A stretch of 64,000 nt of DNA from Granulicella tundricola MP5ACTX9. Lineage in GTDB: Bacteria; Acidobacteriota; Terriglobia; Terriglobales; Acidobacteriaceae. Where the stretch lies: contig NC_015064.1 in assembly GCF_000178975.2 (NCBI RefSeq), positions 372,001 through 436,000 on the forward strand, given 5' to 3'. The translations under genes were made by a program, and so were the position numbers. How positions within the stretch are numbered: position 1 is the stretch's first letter; the number at the start of each line of letters is the position of its first letter. A model generated the notes under the pieces. That model saw nothing but the letters and a program-made list of their open reading frames with translations. It did not search any database and was not told the DNA's origin. Shown here piece by piece: positions 19,430 to 27,983 of this stretch.

Positions 19430-19503
19430 TGGGCGATCGACTAACGGTAGGTCAGGTGCCTTTGGAGCATCTAGTCTAGGTTCGAATCCTAGTCGCCCAG
19501 CCA
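19430..19503 (+). tRNA. tRNA-Gln (anticodon TTG)
   Basis: A complete cloverleaf. The acceptor arm TGGGCGA (19430-19436) pairs perfectly with TCGCCCA (19493-19499), followed by discriminator G and an encoded CCA. The D arm has a GAC/GTC stem. The anticodon stem GGTGC/GCATC (one G-T pair) carries loop CTTTGGA with anticodon TTG at 19462-19464. The T arm is CTAGG-TTCGAAT-CCTAG. TTG reads CAA codons, so the tRNA carries glutamine. It lies in the gap between ispE and prs. Confidence 0.96.
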
Positions 19504-19826
19504 GAAAACGCCGGGGATCGACAGGCAGCACATCGCCAGATAGGTTAGTCGCTCTCGACCCAGCGTTCTTATCTGAAGCGCACTGCGCCACGAAGGAACG
19601 AAAGCAATCTCAGGGTTATTTCCCTGGCCGCCCTCAGCCCAACAAGCTGCCCCGGCCGAAGAAGTAAAGCATTGGTAATTGACGCGAGAACACCGTGAGC
19701 AGTAACAGAGCAGACCTAAGAAGAACCGGAAGTCTTATTTCGTAACAGAAGTACCGGGCCAACCTGCCCGGAAGACATAAAGCAGCAGAGATCCGCCAAG
19801 GTCAAACAGCCTGGAGTTTTTCAAAC
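19504..19826. other. intergenic region between tRNA-Gln and prs
   Basis: About 320 bases that should contain the prs promoter and leader. I see no tRNA, repeat or strong hairpin. The frame on the minus strand overlapping the prs start has no recognisable domain and is ignored. Confidence 0.5.
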
Positions 19827-20924
19827 GTGAATCAAAAAGACACGCCTGCGGTTCTTCCCCCTGATTTAGCGCGCGACGACGAGATGAACGCCAACTCGGA
19901 CCTCGCGCAGGCAACACTATCTGCGGCATCAGCCTCCGCAAAAGCCGGCACCGAACGCAAACCGCGTACGGGCCGGCTCAGCGAGGCGAAACGTTTCAAG
20001 ATCTTCTCCGGTCTCGCCAATCGAGGGCTCGCGGAAGAGGTTTGCAGGTTCGTCGGAGTGCCCTTGGGTGAAACCAAGATGCAGAGATTTTCTGACGGCG
20101 AGATCTACTTTCAGTTGCTCGAAAACGTTCGCGGCGCGGACGTCTTTGTCATTCAGCCCACCTGCTTTCCGGTGGATGAACACCTGGTTGAACTTCTGAT
20201 CATGATGGACGCGCTCAAACGGGCTTCGGCCGCGCGCATCACAGTCGTGATCCCGTACTACGGCTACGCGCGGCAGGATCGCAAAGACCGCCCTCGCGTC
20301 GCCATCAGTTCCAAGCTCGTCGCGGATCTTCTGACGACCGCAGGCGCAAACCGCGCGCTCCTCGTCGATCTCCACGCCGCGCAGATTCAAGGCTTCTTCA
20401 ATATCCCGGTCGATCATCTCTTCGCCAGCCCCGTGCTGGTCGGATACTTCCGGGACCTCAACCTGCCCGACCTGACCGTAGTCAGCCCGGACGCCGGTGG
20501 AGTAGAACGTGCGAGATTCTTCGCCAAAAAGCTTGACGTTCCGTTGGCCATCGTCGACAAGCGACGCACCGACATCAACGTCACAGAAGTGATGAACGTC
20601 ATCGGAGATGTACGCGGCAGAACCTGCCTCATCCTCGATGACATCATTGACACCGCCGGCACGCTCGTCAAGACAGTCGACGCGCTGCTGGCACAGGGAG
20701 CCGCCAAGGTCTACGCCTGCGCCTCCCACCCCGTGCTCAGCGGCCCAGCCGTTGAGCGCATCGCCAATTCACGGCTTGAGCAGTTGGTCGTGACCAATAC
20801 CATTCCTCTGCGGGAAGAAGCGCAGAAGGTGGAAAAGATCAAGGTGCTCTCCATCGCCGGCCTTCTGGGCCGTGCCATCGAAAGCATTCACATGGAGACC
20901 AGCGTCTCCACCTTGTTCAACTAG
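19827..20924 (+). CDS. prs: ribose-phosphate pyrophosphokinase (PRPP synthetase)
   Basis: Makes PRPP from ribose 5-phosphate and ATP for nucleotide, His, Trp and NAD synthesis. Class I motifs are present: FSDGEIYFQL, the flexible loop YYGYARQDRK, the DLHAAQIQGFF divalent-metal segment, and the PRPP loop DDIIDTAGT at about residues 271-279. At 365 residues it exceeds the usual ~315 because of a polar, Ala/Ser-rich N-terminal extension of about 45 residues if GTG 19827 is used; ATG 19884 would remove 19 of these. The extension is not conserved in the family, so the start is uncertain. Confidence 0.95.
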   Translation: MNQKDTPAVLPPDLARDDEMNANSDLAQATLSAASASAKAGTERKPRTGRLSEAKRFKIFSGLANRGLAEEVCRFVGVPLGETKMQRFSDGEIYFQLLENVRGADVFVIQPTCFPVDEHLVELLIMMDALKRASAARITVVIPYYGYARQDRKDRPRVAISSKLVADLLTTAGANRALLVDLHAAQIQGFFNIPVDHLFASPVLVGYFRDLNLPDLTVVSPDAGGVERARFFAKKLDVPLAIVDKRRTDINVTEVMNVIGDVRGRTCLILDDIIDTAGTLVKTVDALLAQGAAKVYACASHPVLSGPAVERIANSRLEQLVVTNTIPLREEAQKVEKIKVLSIAGLLGRAIESIHMETSVSTLFN

Positions 20925-21033
20925 ATAACGCAACACGAACCCGGCGGACCCAGCCGCAAACGGAGCAAAGCAAGTCGGCTCGCTAGGCCCTAGGCTCTAG
21001 TCCCTGCTTCTTCCGCGCCCGAAAGGAAACATC

Positions 21034-21732
21034 ATGGCCTCCCAGAAGTTTGAAGCAGTCGTAGCAACCCCGCGCACCGGCAAGTTCAACAAGAACCACG
21101 CACGTCGCGTTCGTGTCGCAGGCAAGATCCCCGCCACTGTCTACGGTGCAGGCATCGATGCCGTCGCCGTCACCGTCGACCCCAAGGTCGTCACCAAGAT
21201 CCTCCACTCCGAGTCCGGCCACAACACCATCTTCGACCTTAACGTCGAAGGCGCGCCCCTCGCCAAGGCCATGATCGTCGACTGGCAGCACGAGCCCATC
21301 AAGGGCAAGCTCCTCCACGCCGACTTCAAGCGCATCGCAATGGATAAGGCCATGCGCGTCTCCGTTCCCGTCCTGCTCTCCGGCATCCCGGTTGGCGTCA
21401 AGACCGGCGGCGGCGTTCTCGATCAGATCATGCGCGAAGTTGAGATCGAGTGCCTCCCGTCCGATATCCCGGATCACATTGACGTTGACGTTGCGAACCT
21501 CGAGCTCTACGGCGCCATCCACATCTCGGACCTGCCGCACTCCGGTTCCATCAAGTTCCTCGGCGATGAGACCGCTCTCGTAGCCCACGTCACCCTCATC
21601 AAGGAAGAGGTTGAGCCCGATGCCGCCGTCGCTCCCGCAGCCGAGCCTGAAGTAGCCAAGAAGGGCAAGGGTGATGCCGCCGCCGCAGCAGCACCGGCAG
21701 CAGATGCCAAGGCCGCACCGAAGAAGAAGTAA
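21034..21732 (+). CDS. rplY: 50S ribosomal protein L25, general stress protein Ctc type
   Basis: Binds 5S rRNA in the large subunit. The 232 residues show the N-terminal L25 domain (about 1-95: TGKFNKNHARRVRVAGKIPATVYG), the C-terminal TL5/CTC beta domain (about 100-185), and an Ala/Lys/Glu-rich tail (about 195-232). GAAAGGAAACATC ahead of the ATG provides a ribosome site. First gene of a translation-related run with pth, rpsF, rpsR and rplI, an arrangement common in bacteria. Confidence 0.96.
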   Translation: MASQKFEAVVATPRTGKFNKNHARRVRVAGKIPATVYGAGIDAVAVTVDPKVVTKILHSESGHNTIFDLNVEGAPLAKAMIVDWQHEPIKGKLLHADFKRIAMDKAMRVSVPVLLSGIPVGVKTGGGVLDQIMREVEIECLPSDIPDHIDVDVANLELYGAIHISDLPHSGSIKFLGDETALVAHVTLIKEEVEPDAAVAPAAEPEVAKKGKGDAAAAAAPAADAKAAPKKK

Positions 21733-21737
21733 ACTCT

Positions 21738-21766
21738 CGGAGCCCATCCATCAAAGGTGGGCTCCG
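21738..21766 (+). terminator. hairpin after rplY
   Basis: CGGAGCCCA (21738-21746) and its exact complement (21758-21766) form a 9-bp stem with an 11-base loop just after the rplY stop. There is no T run, so it may be an mRNA-stabilising or attenuating structure rather than a full terminator. A 15-base direct repeat (CTGTCTCATCACTGC at 21771 and 21804) follows it, before pth. Confidence 0.45.
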
Positions 21767-21821
21767 TCAACTGTCTCATCACTGCTTGTTCACTGCTTCG
21801 CCCCTGTCTCATCACTGCCTT

Positions 21822-22442
21822 ATGCGCCTGATTGTCGGTCTAGGAAATCCCGGAATCGAATATCAGTTCACGCCGCACAATGCAGGCTTTCTCGCCATAG
21901 ACCGTCTTGCTGAGGTCTTCGGCACAGCAGTCAACAATCGCCGCGGCAAAGCCCTCACCGGCAAAGCCGTTATCTCCGGCCAGGAAGTCTTGCTGGCCAA
22001 GCCTGAAACCTTCATGAACCTCAGCGGGCTTTCCGTAGCCGCCCTGCTTCAGGAACTCGGGCTCAGTCATCAAAGCGATCTCATCGTCCTTTACGACGAG
22101 CTCGCCATCCCCCTCGGGCAGCTTCGCATTCGCGAGCGCGGTTCGGCGGGCGGGCACAACGGGGTCAAATCGATCTCCGGTGTGCTCGGCTCGGAAGAGT
22201 GGACCCGCATCCGCATCGGCGTAGGCAAGCAGCCCACTGAGACCGGACGCGAGATCAAGGCAGGCGGCGTCGATTACCTGCTCTCTCCCATGCGCCGCAT
22301 GATGTTGCAGGAGCTTGACCTGGTGCTTGACGAAACCGTAAAGGCCGTCGAAACCATCCTCAAAGAGGGAGTCAAGGCGGCCATGAACAAGTTCAACCGC
22401 AAGGTCAACGGAGAAGATCCCGAAGGCCCTGCCGCAAAGTAA
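21822..22442 (+). CDS. pth: peptidyl-tRNA hydrolase
   Basis: Releases peptides from stalled peptidyl-tRNA. It starts RLIVGLGNPG, the family signature, with the conserved Asn9, catalytic His19-Asn20 (TPHNAGF) and Asp92 (LYDELAIPLG), and the SAGGHNGVKSI loop. The true start is ATG 21822; the longer frame from 21786 adds unrelated residues. 206 residues, slightly over the usual ~190 because of a charged tail. It sits between rplY and rpsF, the common bacterial order. Confidence 0.95.
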   Translation: MRLIVGLGNPGIEYQFTPHNAGFLAIDRLAEVFGTAVNNRRGKALTGKAVISGQEVLLAKPETFMNLSGLSVAALLQELGLSHQSDLIVLYDELAIPLGQLRIRERGSAGGHNGVKSISGVLGSEEWTRIRIGVGKQPTETGREIKAGGVDYLLSPMRRMMLQELDLVLDETVKAVETILKEGVKAAMNKFNRKVNGEDPEGPAAK

Positions 22443-22518
22443 TAAAACGTCCAGACCGTTGTCGGCAGGCACTTCAGCCGCCACGGTGCGAAGCAGAACT
22501 TCGCAGAAAGAAGCGCCA

Positions 22519-23007
22519 ATGAATCGCACCTACGAAATCATGTTCATCGTCCGTCCCGACGTTGAAGAGGCAGACCTCGACAAGCTCGTCGAAGGCTTCC
22601 AGAAGAACATCACCGATGGCAACGGAGAGGTCAAGTCCATCGAAAAGATGGGTCGCCGCCGCCTCGCTTACACCGTCCGCAAGTTCAACGATGGCTTCTA
22701 CGTCCTCATGAACATCGCCGCGGAAGGCCAGCTCATCACTGAGATCGAGCGTCGCCTCCGCGTCTCCGAGCCCGTCATCAAGTTCATCACCGTCCGCATG
22801 GACGAAGAAGAGAAGCGTCTCGCCAAGATCAAGGCGCACCGCGATACCCACGTCAAGCGCAGCGCCATCCCCCAGCAGATCCAGCAGCCCGTGCCCGCAG
22901 CAGCCGCACCGGTTGAGGCCTCTGCCGAGCCCGTTGCAGAAACGCCCGCAGAAGCCCCGGTAGCCGCTGCTCCCGTCGCAGAAGCCGAGCCCGTCGCAAC
23001 CGTCTAA
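22519..23007 (+). CDS. rpsF: 30S ribosomal protein S6 with a long C-terminal tail
   Basis: Small-subunit platform protein that pairs with S18. Residues 1-95 are a normal S6 ([14 protein letters not shown] ... [18 protein letters not shown]). From about residue 110 a low-complexity tail rich in Ala, Pro, Val and Glu brings it to 162 residues, against 95-135 in most bacteria. ATG 22519 was chosen because it matches the family N-terminus and follows AGAAAGAAG. Next comes rpsR on the same strand. Confidence 0.95.
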   Translation: MNRTYEIMFIVRPDVEEADLDKLVEGFQKNITDGNGEVKSIEKMGRRRLAYTVRKFNDGFYVLMNIAAEGQLITEIERRLRVSEPVIKFITVRMDEEEKRLAKIKAHRDTHVKRSAIPQQIQQPVPAAAAPVEASAEPVAETPAEAPVAAAPVAEAEPVATV

Positions 23008-23158
23008 GCTCGTTCCTCTCTCGCGACAGCCTCACCATCGCGCAAGCAGCAAAACGCCACCCCGGTCTTCCGTCCTTGCATCCTTGAAGGTCGTTCAGAG
23101 ACTCCCCAGTGAGTCTGGAGCCCGGGTAAAGGCAAACCAACAGCACCAGGAGAAAATC

Positions 23159-23548
23159 ATGGCTGACGAAACCAACGCAACTCCCGAGCAGCAGGCGCCC
23201 GCCGCATCCGCGCCTGCCGAGCGCGCCCCTTACGTACCTCGCACCCCCCGCCCAGCAGGCGGACCCGGAGGCCCTGGCGGTCCCGGCGGTCGTCCCGCCG
23301 GCGGTCCTGGCGGCGGTCCCGGAGGACGCAAGTTCTTCCGCCGCAAGAAGGTCTGCAAGTTCTGCACAGAGAAGATCGACGCCATCTCCTACCGCGATGT
23401 CCGTCTCCTTCAGGGCTTCGTCGCAGAGCGTGGCAAGATCGTGCCGCGCCGTCTGACCGGCGTCTGCACCCGCCACCAGCGTCGCCTCTCGCTCGCCATC
23501 AAGCAGTCGCGCAATATCGCCCTGCTCGCCTTCGCGGCCCGCTTCTAA
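23159..23548 (+). CDS. rpsR: 30S ribosomal protein S18 with a Gly/Pro-rich N-terminal extension
   Basis: Platform protein of the small subunit, partner of S6. The conserved S18 part is the C-terminal 75 residues ([12 protein letters not shown] ... [24 protein letters not shown]). In front of it is an extension of about 55 residues, first acidic and Ala-rich, then a Gly/Pro block (repeats of GGPGG). CKFC gives a CXXC pair, as in zinc-type S18. ATG 23159 follows CCAGGAGA; the frame continues upstream to 23084 without support. 129 residues against a usual 75-90. Confidence 0.95.
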   Translation: MADETNATPEQQAPAASAPAERAPYVPRTPRPAGGPGGPGGPGGRPAGGPGGGPGGRKFFRRKKVCKFCTEKIDAISYRDVRLLQGFVAERGKIVPRRLTGVCTRHQRRLSLAIKQSRNIALLAFAARF

Positions 23549-23600
23549 CTTAGCCCTCGCGGACGGAACAAAACCCGCGCAAGAACACTGGAGATTCATC

Positions 23601-24077
23601 ATGGAAGTCATTCTCAAAGAAGATGTCGTCAAGCTCGGACACCGCGGAGACGTGGTCAAGGTCGCGGACGGCTACGGACGCAACTACCTCCTCCCGGGCA
23701 AGCTCGCCATTGAGGCCACCGCAGCCAACAAGGCAGTCATCGATCAGATGAAGGCCTCGGCGGTCCGCAAGTCGGTCAAGGAGAAGGGCGCGGCAGAAGA
23801 TCTCGCCAAGCAGATTTCCGCAGTCGAACTCACCTTCGAGCGCAAGGTCGGCGAGAACGAGCAGCTCTTCGGCTCCGTCACCTCCGGCGATATCGCTCAG
23901 GGCCTCGAGGCTCAGGGCTTCACCGTCGATCGCCGCAAGATCTCCCTCGAGGAGCCCCTCCGCTCCCTCGGCGAGTTCCACGTCCCCGTCAAGCTCTATC
24001 GCGAGGTCACCGCGCACGTCAAGGTCACCATCAAGAGCGATGCCCCTGACGAAGTGGCAGCAGCCCCCGCAGCCTAA
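23601..24077 (+). CDS. rplI: 50S ribosomal protein L9
   Basis: Elongated large-subunit protein near the L1 stalk. It has the N-terminal domain MEVILKEDVVKLGHRGDVVKVADGYGRNYLLP, the connecting helix and the C-terminal RNA-binding domain (LGEFHVPVKLYREVTAHVKV). 158 residues, normal length plus a short acidic/Ala tail. It ends the ribosomal run and is followed by a strong intrinsic terminator. Confidence 0.97.
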   Translation: MEVILKEDVVKLGHRGDVVKVADGYGRNYLLPGKLAIEATAANKAVIDQMKASAVRKSVKEKGAAEDLAKQISAVELTFERKVGENEQLFGSVTSGDIAQGLEAQGFTVDRRKISLEEPLRSLGEFHVPVKLYREVTAHVKVTIKSDAPDEVAAAPAA

Positions 24078-24089
24078 CTCAACCGCACC

Positions 24090-24134
24090 AAAGCCAAAGG
24101 CGCATCCCCATGAAGGATGCGCCTTTGGCTTTTT
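24090..24134 (+). terminator. intrinsic terminator of the rplY-rplI run
   Basis: A perfect 18-bp stem (AAAGCCAAAGGCGCATCC at 24090-24107 with its complement at 24115-24132) and a 7-base loop, followed by T residues to 24134. It is a textbook Rho-independent terminator just past the rplI stop, and also lies at the 3' side of the convergent SDR gene. Confidence 0.9.
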
Positions 24135-24148
24135 CCGTTCCCCTGGCG

Positions 24149-25012
24149 TTAGTGGTTCAGCAGCCCCGGAATCGCTTCCGCATCCGGATACACAGTGGAG
24201 AGCGTAAGCTCCCGGAACCTCTTCGCCTCACTCGCACGAGCCTCCTCCACCTTCTGCACGCGCTTCTCCGCATCCACGCCCAGGACCAGCCGCACCGGGA
24301 CCTTATCGCTCGCGGCCAACCGCACAATCAGATCCGCAATCCTCTTCGGATCGCCCTCTGATCTTCCTCTCACGCTGGCCAGAAGCTTCAGGATCGGCCC
24401 AACCGAAGCCTCATACTCCGGCAATAGTTCGGGCACATTCTCGCCCGCACGCTGTGCCCAGTTTGTCCTGATGCCGCCCGGCTCCAGCGTACACACCTTC
24501 ACGCCAAACGGTGCAACCTCCATCGCCACCGCATCGCTGAATCCGCCCACAGCCCACTTCGCCGCGTGATAAGGCGAGTTACCCGCATACGCCATACGCC
24601 CGCCAACCGAGGACACCTGGAAGATATGCCCGCTCTTCTGCGCGCGCATCACCGGCAGCGCCGCTCGCGTCGTATAAACCACGCCATAAAAGCATGTATC
24701 GACCACAGCCTGAAAGTCCTCGCCGCTCATCTGCTCGAACGGCCCAAACTGACCGTAGCCGGCGTTATTCACCAGCACATCCAGCCGCCCGAACGTATCC
24801 ACAGCCGCTTGAACTGCGGCCTTGGCCGCCGTCTCATCGCGAACATCCAGCGTCACCGGCTTCACGCGCTCGCCGTACTGCGCCACCAGCGGATCAAGCT
24901 CTTCAGTCCGCCGTGCCGCCGCAACCACCTTATCGCCCGCAGCCAGCGCCGCCTCAGCGATATCCCTGCCTAAACCGTTTCCGCTTCCCGTAATCAACCA
25001 GACCTTAGCCAT
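24149..25012 (-). CDS. SDR family oxidoreductase
   Basis: Classical short-chain dehydrogenase/reductase, 287 residues. The cofactor loop TGSGNGLG is at residues 8-15, NNAG follows mid-domain, and the catalytic Ser (VSSVGG) and YXXXK pair (YHAAK, about Tyr148/Lys152) are intact. Motifs ARRTEEL after the second strand suggest NADP preference. ATG 25012 has AGGAGG about 9 bases upstream. It lies next to a TetR gene on the same strand, with a 16-base palindrome overlapping its 5' leader, so control by that TetR protein is likely. The substrate is unknown. Confidence 0.9.
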   Translation of the reverse strand: MAKVWLITGSGNGLGRDIAEAALAAGDKVVAAARRTEELDPLVAQYGERVKPVTLDVRDETAAKAAVQAAVDTFGRLDVLVNNAGYGQFGPFEQMSGEDFQAVVDTCFYGVVYTTRAALPVMRAQKSGHIFQVSSVGGRMAYAGNSPYHAAKWAVGGFSDAVAMEVAPFGVKVCTLEPGGIRTNWAQRAGENVPELLPEYEASVGPILKLLASVRGRSEGDPKRIADLIVRLAASDKVPVRLVLGVDAEKRVQKVEEARASEAKRFRELTLSTVYPDAEAIPGLLNH

Positions 25013-25026
25013 GTGCAAGATCCTCC

Positions 25027-25042
25027 TGAATCATCTGATTCA
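25027..25042. promoter_or_regulatory. palindromic operator candidate for the TetR regulator
   Basis: TGAATCA-TC-TGATTCA is a perfect 16-base palindrome in the short gap between the tetR stop and the SDR start. It touches the SDR ribosome site (AGGAGG at about 25020-25025). Size and symmetry suit a TetR dimer; binding is inferred from position. Confidence 0.55.
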
Positions 25043-25088
25043 ATAATGACTGACTGGATGCTCATTTTATTTTAATCAATAAAACGAA

Positions 25089-25655
25089 CTAACGCACCGC
25101 CCGCCAGAATACCTCGAACGCACGCTCAGTCAGCATCTCCTGCTGCTTTGGTTTCTTCGCAATAAACTCCATCACCGCGTCTTGCAGGGAAGACATCATC
25201 GCCACCGCAAAGCCCGAAGGCAGCTCACGCAGCGACTCCCGCTCACCTAACTCACGCAGCGTCCTGTCGATCAGCCCGCGAGCCTCCGCCGCCCGCGACC
25301 GCGTCGCCGCAGTAATCACGTCAGACACATTCAACTGCACGGAGACCTTGCGCTTCAGCGGATACTCCACCGCCCACCCCAGGTAGCTCACCCAGATATG
25401 CTTCACCCTGCGCTCCAGGCTGCCTTTATGCGGAAAGCTCTCGTTCACGCGGCTGTACACCTCACCCTTCAGTTCCAGGTAAAGCTCGTTCAGCAGCTCG
25501 TCCTTGTTCACAAAGTAGGTAAACAGCGTTCCCGCCGCCACATCGGCTCTCCTGGCAATCTTCGCCGTAGCCGCACCCAGCCCGGCCTCGGCGATCTCCC
25601 CCACCGCCGCCTGCAGAATTGCATCTCGCTTCTCAGAGCTCTTCAATCTCGCCAT
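25089..25655 (-). CDS. TetR/AcrR family transcriptional regulator
   Basis: A 188-residue one-component regulator. The N-terminal helix-turn-helix domain (about residues 10-56) has the typical RDAILQAAVGEIAEAGLGAATAKIARRADVAAGTLFTYFVNKDELL run. The C-terminal ligand domain is not assignable. ATG 25655 (MARLKSSEKRD) is preferred over an upstream start at 25694. It is transcribed toward the SDR gene 76 bases downstream, which is probably its target, with the palindrome at 25027-25042 as a candidate operator. Confidence 0.9.
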   Translation of the reverse strand: MARLKSSEKRDAILQAAVGEIAEAGLGAATAKIARRADVAAGTLFTYFVNKDELLNELYLELKGEVYSRVNESFPHKGSLERRVKHIWVSYLGWAVEYPLKRKVSVQLNVSDVITAATRSRAAEARGLIDRTLRELGERESLRELPSGFAVAMMSSLQDAVMEFIAKKPKQQEMLTERAFEVFWRAVR

Positions 25656-25778
25656 AACTAAGATGAGACTACAACTGTCGGCCCCCAGAGTCACCGCCCG
25701 AGTCCGATCGAGCCTTTATCCGCCAGTATCCCTCTTATCCGCGTTACGCCTTTCCAGCTCCTACTCTGGACAAGAGAC

Positions 25779-27911
25779 CTACTTCGTCTCCGTCCACAAG
25801 AATCCCATCTCATCCGCATAGTCCTCCACCAACTGCGTCTGGCTCACCCCCGCGCTATGCCCGCCCTTCAGACTGTAGTGCAGCAGCACCGGCCTTCCGC
25901 TCCCACTTGCCTCCTGCATCAGTGGAGTCATCTTGCGCGCATTCATCGGGTCCACCCGAGTATCCCCATCGCCCGTAAAGAACAGGATCGCCGGATACTT
26001 CGCTCCCATCTTCACGTTCTGATAAGGCGAGTAGGCCCGTATATAAGCAAACTGCGCCGGGTCCTCAGCCGATCCGTACTCCGTCGTCCACGTCCGCCCC
26101 ATCAGAAAGTTTTGGTAGCGCAACATATCCAGCAGCGGATACCCGCACCAGATCGCACCAAACAAATCCGGCCGCTGCGTCATCGAAGCGCCCATCAGCA
26201 GTCCGCCATTCGAGCGCCCCCGAATCGCAAAGTGCGCCGCACTCGTGTACTTGTTCGCGACCAGATACTCAGCCGCTGCATACCAGTCGTCGAAGACATT
26301 CTGCTTCTTCTCGAACATCGCCGCCTTGTGCCAAGCCTCGCCGTACTCGTTACCGCCCCGCAGGTCAGGCAGCGCAAAGTAGCCGCCCTGCTCCATCCAC
26401 CACGCATACTCCGGGTTCCAGACCGGCGTCTCGCTCAACGCAAAGCCACCGTAGCCCGTCATCAACAGGCGCTCAGAGCCGTCACGCTTCAGGCCCTTCT
26501 TGCCCGCGATAAACATCGGCACCCGCGTTCCGTCCTTCGACGTGTAGAAAACCTCCTTCAACTCATAAGCGCTGGAGTTGAACGGAACCTTCTGCGTATC
26601 GAAGACCTCGCTCTTACCCGTCACCACGTCGTAGTGAAAGATCGTCGGAGGCGTCACGATCGATTGAAACGTATAGAACCCGTCCTTATCCTCCACGCGC
26701 CCTGACAACTCAGAGCCTGCGCCAATCCCCGGAAGTGCAATCTTGCCCGTTTCCTTACCTTCCAGCGTATAGGCCGTCAGCTCGCTCTTCACATCGTGCA
26801 GCCGAAGCACAAACATCTTGCCGCCGACGATGTTCACCCCCTCCAGAACATCCTTCGCCTCGGGAATCACAGTCTTCCACTCCTCCGGCTTCTGTCCCAT
26901 CACAGCCTTCAGCACACGATGGTTCGGCGCATTGAAGTCCGTATCCACGTAGAAGTCGTCGCCCACGTTCATCTCGCTGAACCGGCTATCGATGCCATAC
27001 ACCAGCGACTCGATCGGCGAATCCTTCACCCGCAGATCCTTCAGCAGGATGTCCTCGCGCTCTGCGGGCACGCCCCGGTTGATGCTCATCACCAGGTAGT
27101 GTCCATTGGCCGTAATCCGCACGCCAATCCCGTCGATCTCCCCAAGCTTCTCGCCCCGGTACTCGCCACCCAGCAGCATCGTGTCGTTGTCCGTCGTCGT
27201 GCCGAACGCATGATAGAAAACCTTGTTCCCCACATGCGGATAGAAGCGCGAGTAGTACACGCCCTTCTTATCCGGAGCCACCTGCACCCCGTAGTACCGC
27301 GCACTCGGCAGCACGTCAGCCGTATCTTTGCGGCTTGCCACATCGAAGAAGTGAACCTCGCTCTCGTCCGCGCCGCCCACTCTCACGCCGTACAGCAGCA
27401 GCGATCCATCCTCTGTAATTCCGTTCAGATTCACGGAAGTATTCCCATCCGAGCTCCGGCTGTTCCCATCGATCAACTTCACATCTTCCCCATGCAGCCC
27501 CACGCGCATGTAGATCGAAGCCTGATTCTCATCCGCCAGCCTCCGCGAGAAGAAGTACTTGCCGTTGCGTTCCGTAGGCGTACTCATCTGGTCAACCTTC
27601 AGCAACGCCGCCATCTGCGTCCGAACCTCCGGCAGAATCTTCACCTGGTCCAGATACTGCTGCGTATACGCGTTCTGTGCGCCGATGTAGGCCCGCGTCG
27701 CCGGGCTCTTCGCATCTTCGAGCCACCGGTAGTCGTCCGTCACCTTCGCATCTGTAGCGCCCGCAACCTTGTATGTGTCGGTCACCGGACGCTTCTCGGT
27801 CTTGGGTGCCGCTGGAAGGGCAATGCCGTCTTTGCCGTGGATTACTGTGTCTTGGGCAAAAGCCGTCCCCATGCAAGCTGCGAGTGCCAGACATCCCAAC
27901 GCGATACGCAT
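25779..27911 (-). CDS. secreted prolyl oligopeptidase (S9A)
   Basis: Serine peptidase cleaving short peptides after proline. The signal peptide MRIALGCLALAACMGTAFA has a likely cut before QD, so it acts in the periplasm or outside. The N-terminal beta-propeller covers about residues 70-430; the catalytic alpha/beta-hydrolase domain follows, with the nucleophile in GRSNGGLL at about residue 566, Asp in GDGDTRVDP and His in GGHSAG near the C-terminus. 710 residues, typical length. No operon partner; it is followed by the convergently spaced TetR/SDR pair. Confidence 0.94.
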   Translation of the reverse strand: MRIALGCLALAACMGTAFAQDTVIHGKDGIALPAAPKTEKRPVTDTYKVAGATDAKVTDDYRWLEDAKSPATRAYIGAQNAYTQQYLDQVKILPEVRTQMAALLKVDQMSTPTERNGKYFFSRRLADENQASIYMRVGLHGEDVKLIDGNSRSSDGNTSVNLNGITEDGSLLLYGVRVGGADESEVHFFDVASRKDTADVLPSARYYGVQVAPDKKGVYYSRFYPHVGNKVFYHAFGTTTDNDTMLLGGEYRGEKLGEIDGIGVRITANGHYLVMSINRGVPAEREDILLKDLRVKDSPIESLVYGIDSRFSEMNVGDDFYVDTDFNAPNHRVLKAVMGQKPEEWKTVIPEAKDVLEGVNIVGGKMFVLRLHDVKSELTAYTLEGKETGKIALPGIGAGSELSGRVEDKDGFYTFQSIVTPPTIFHYDVVTGKSEVFDTQKVPFNSSAYELKEVFYTSKDGTRVPMFIAGKKGLKRDGSERLLMTGYGGFALSETPVWNPEYAWWMEQGGYFALPDLRGGNEYGEAWHKAAMFEKKQNVFDDWYAAAEYLVANKYTSAAHFAIRGRSNGGLLMGASMTQRPDLFGAIWCGYPLLDMLRYQNFLMGRTWTTEYGSAEDPAQFAYIRAYSPYQNVKMGAKYPAILFFTGDGDTRVDPMNARKMTPLMQEASGSGRPVLLHYSLKGGHSAGVSQTQLVEDYADEMGFLWTETK

Positions 27912-27983
27912 CCCTGATCTCCTGATAAGCCTTGATGCAAGCTTAGAAGATCATCCTAACGGGTCGGATGCAGTGCCGGTCTA

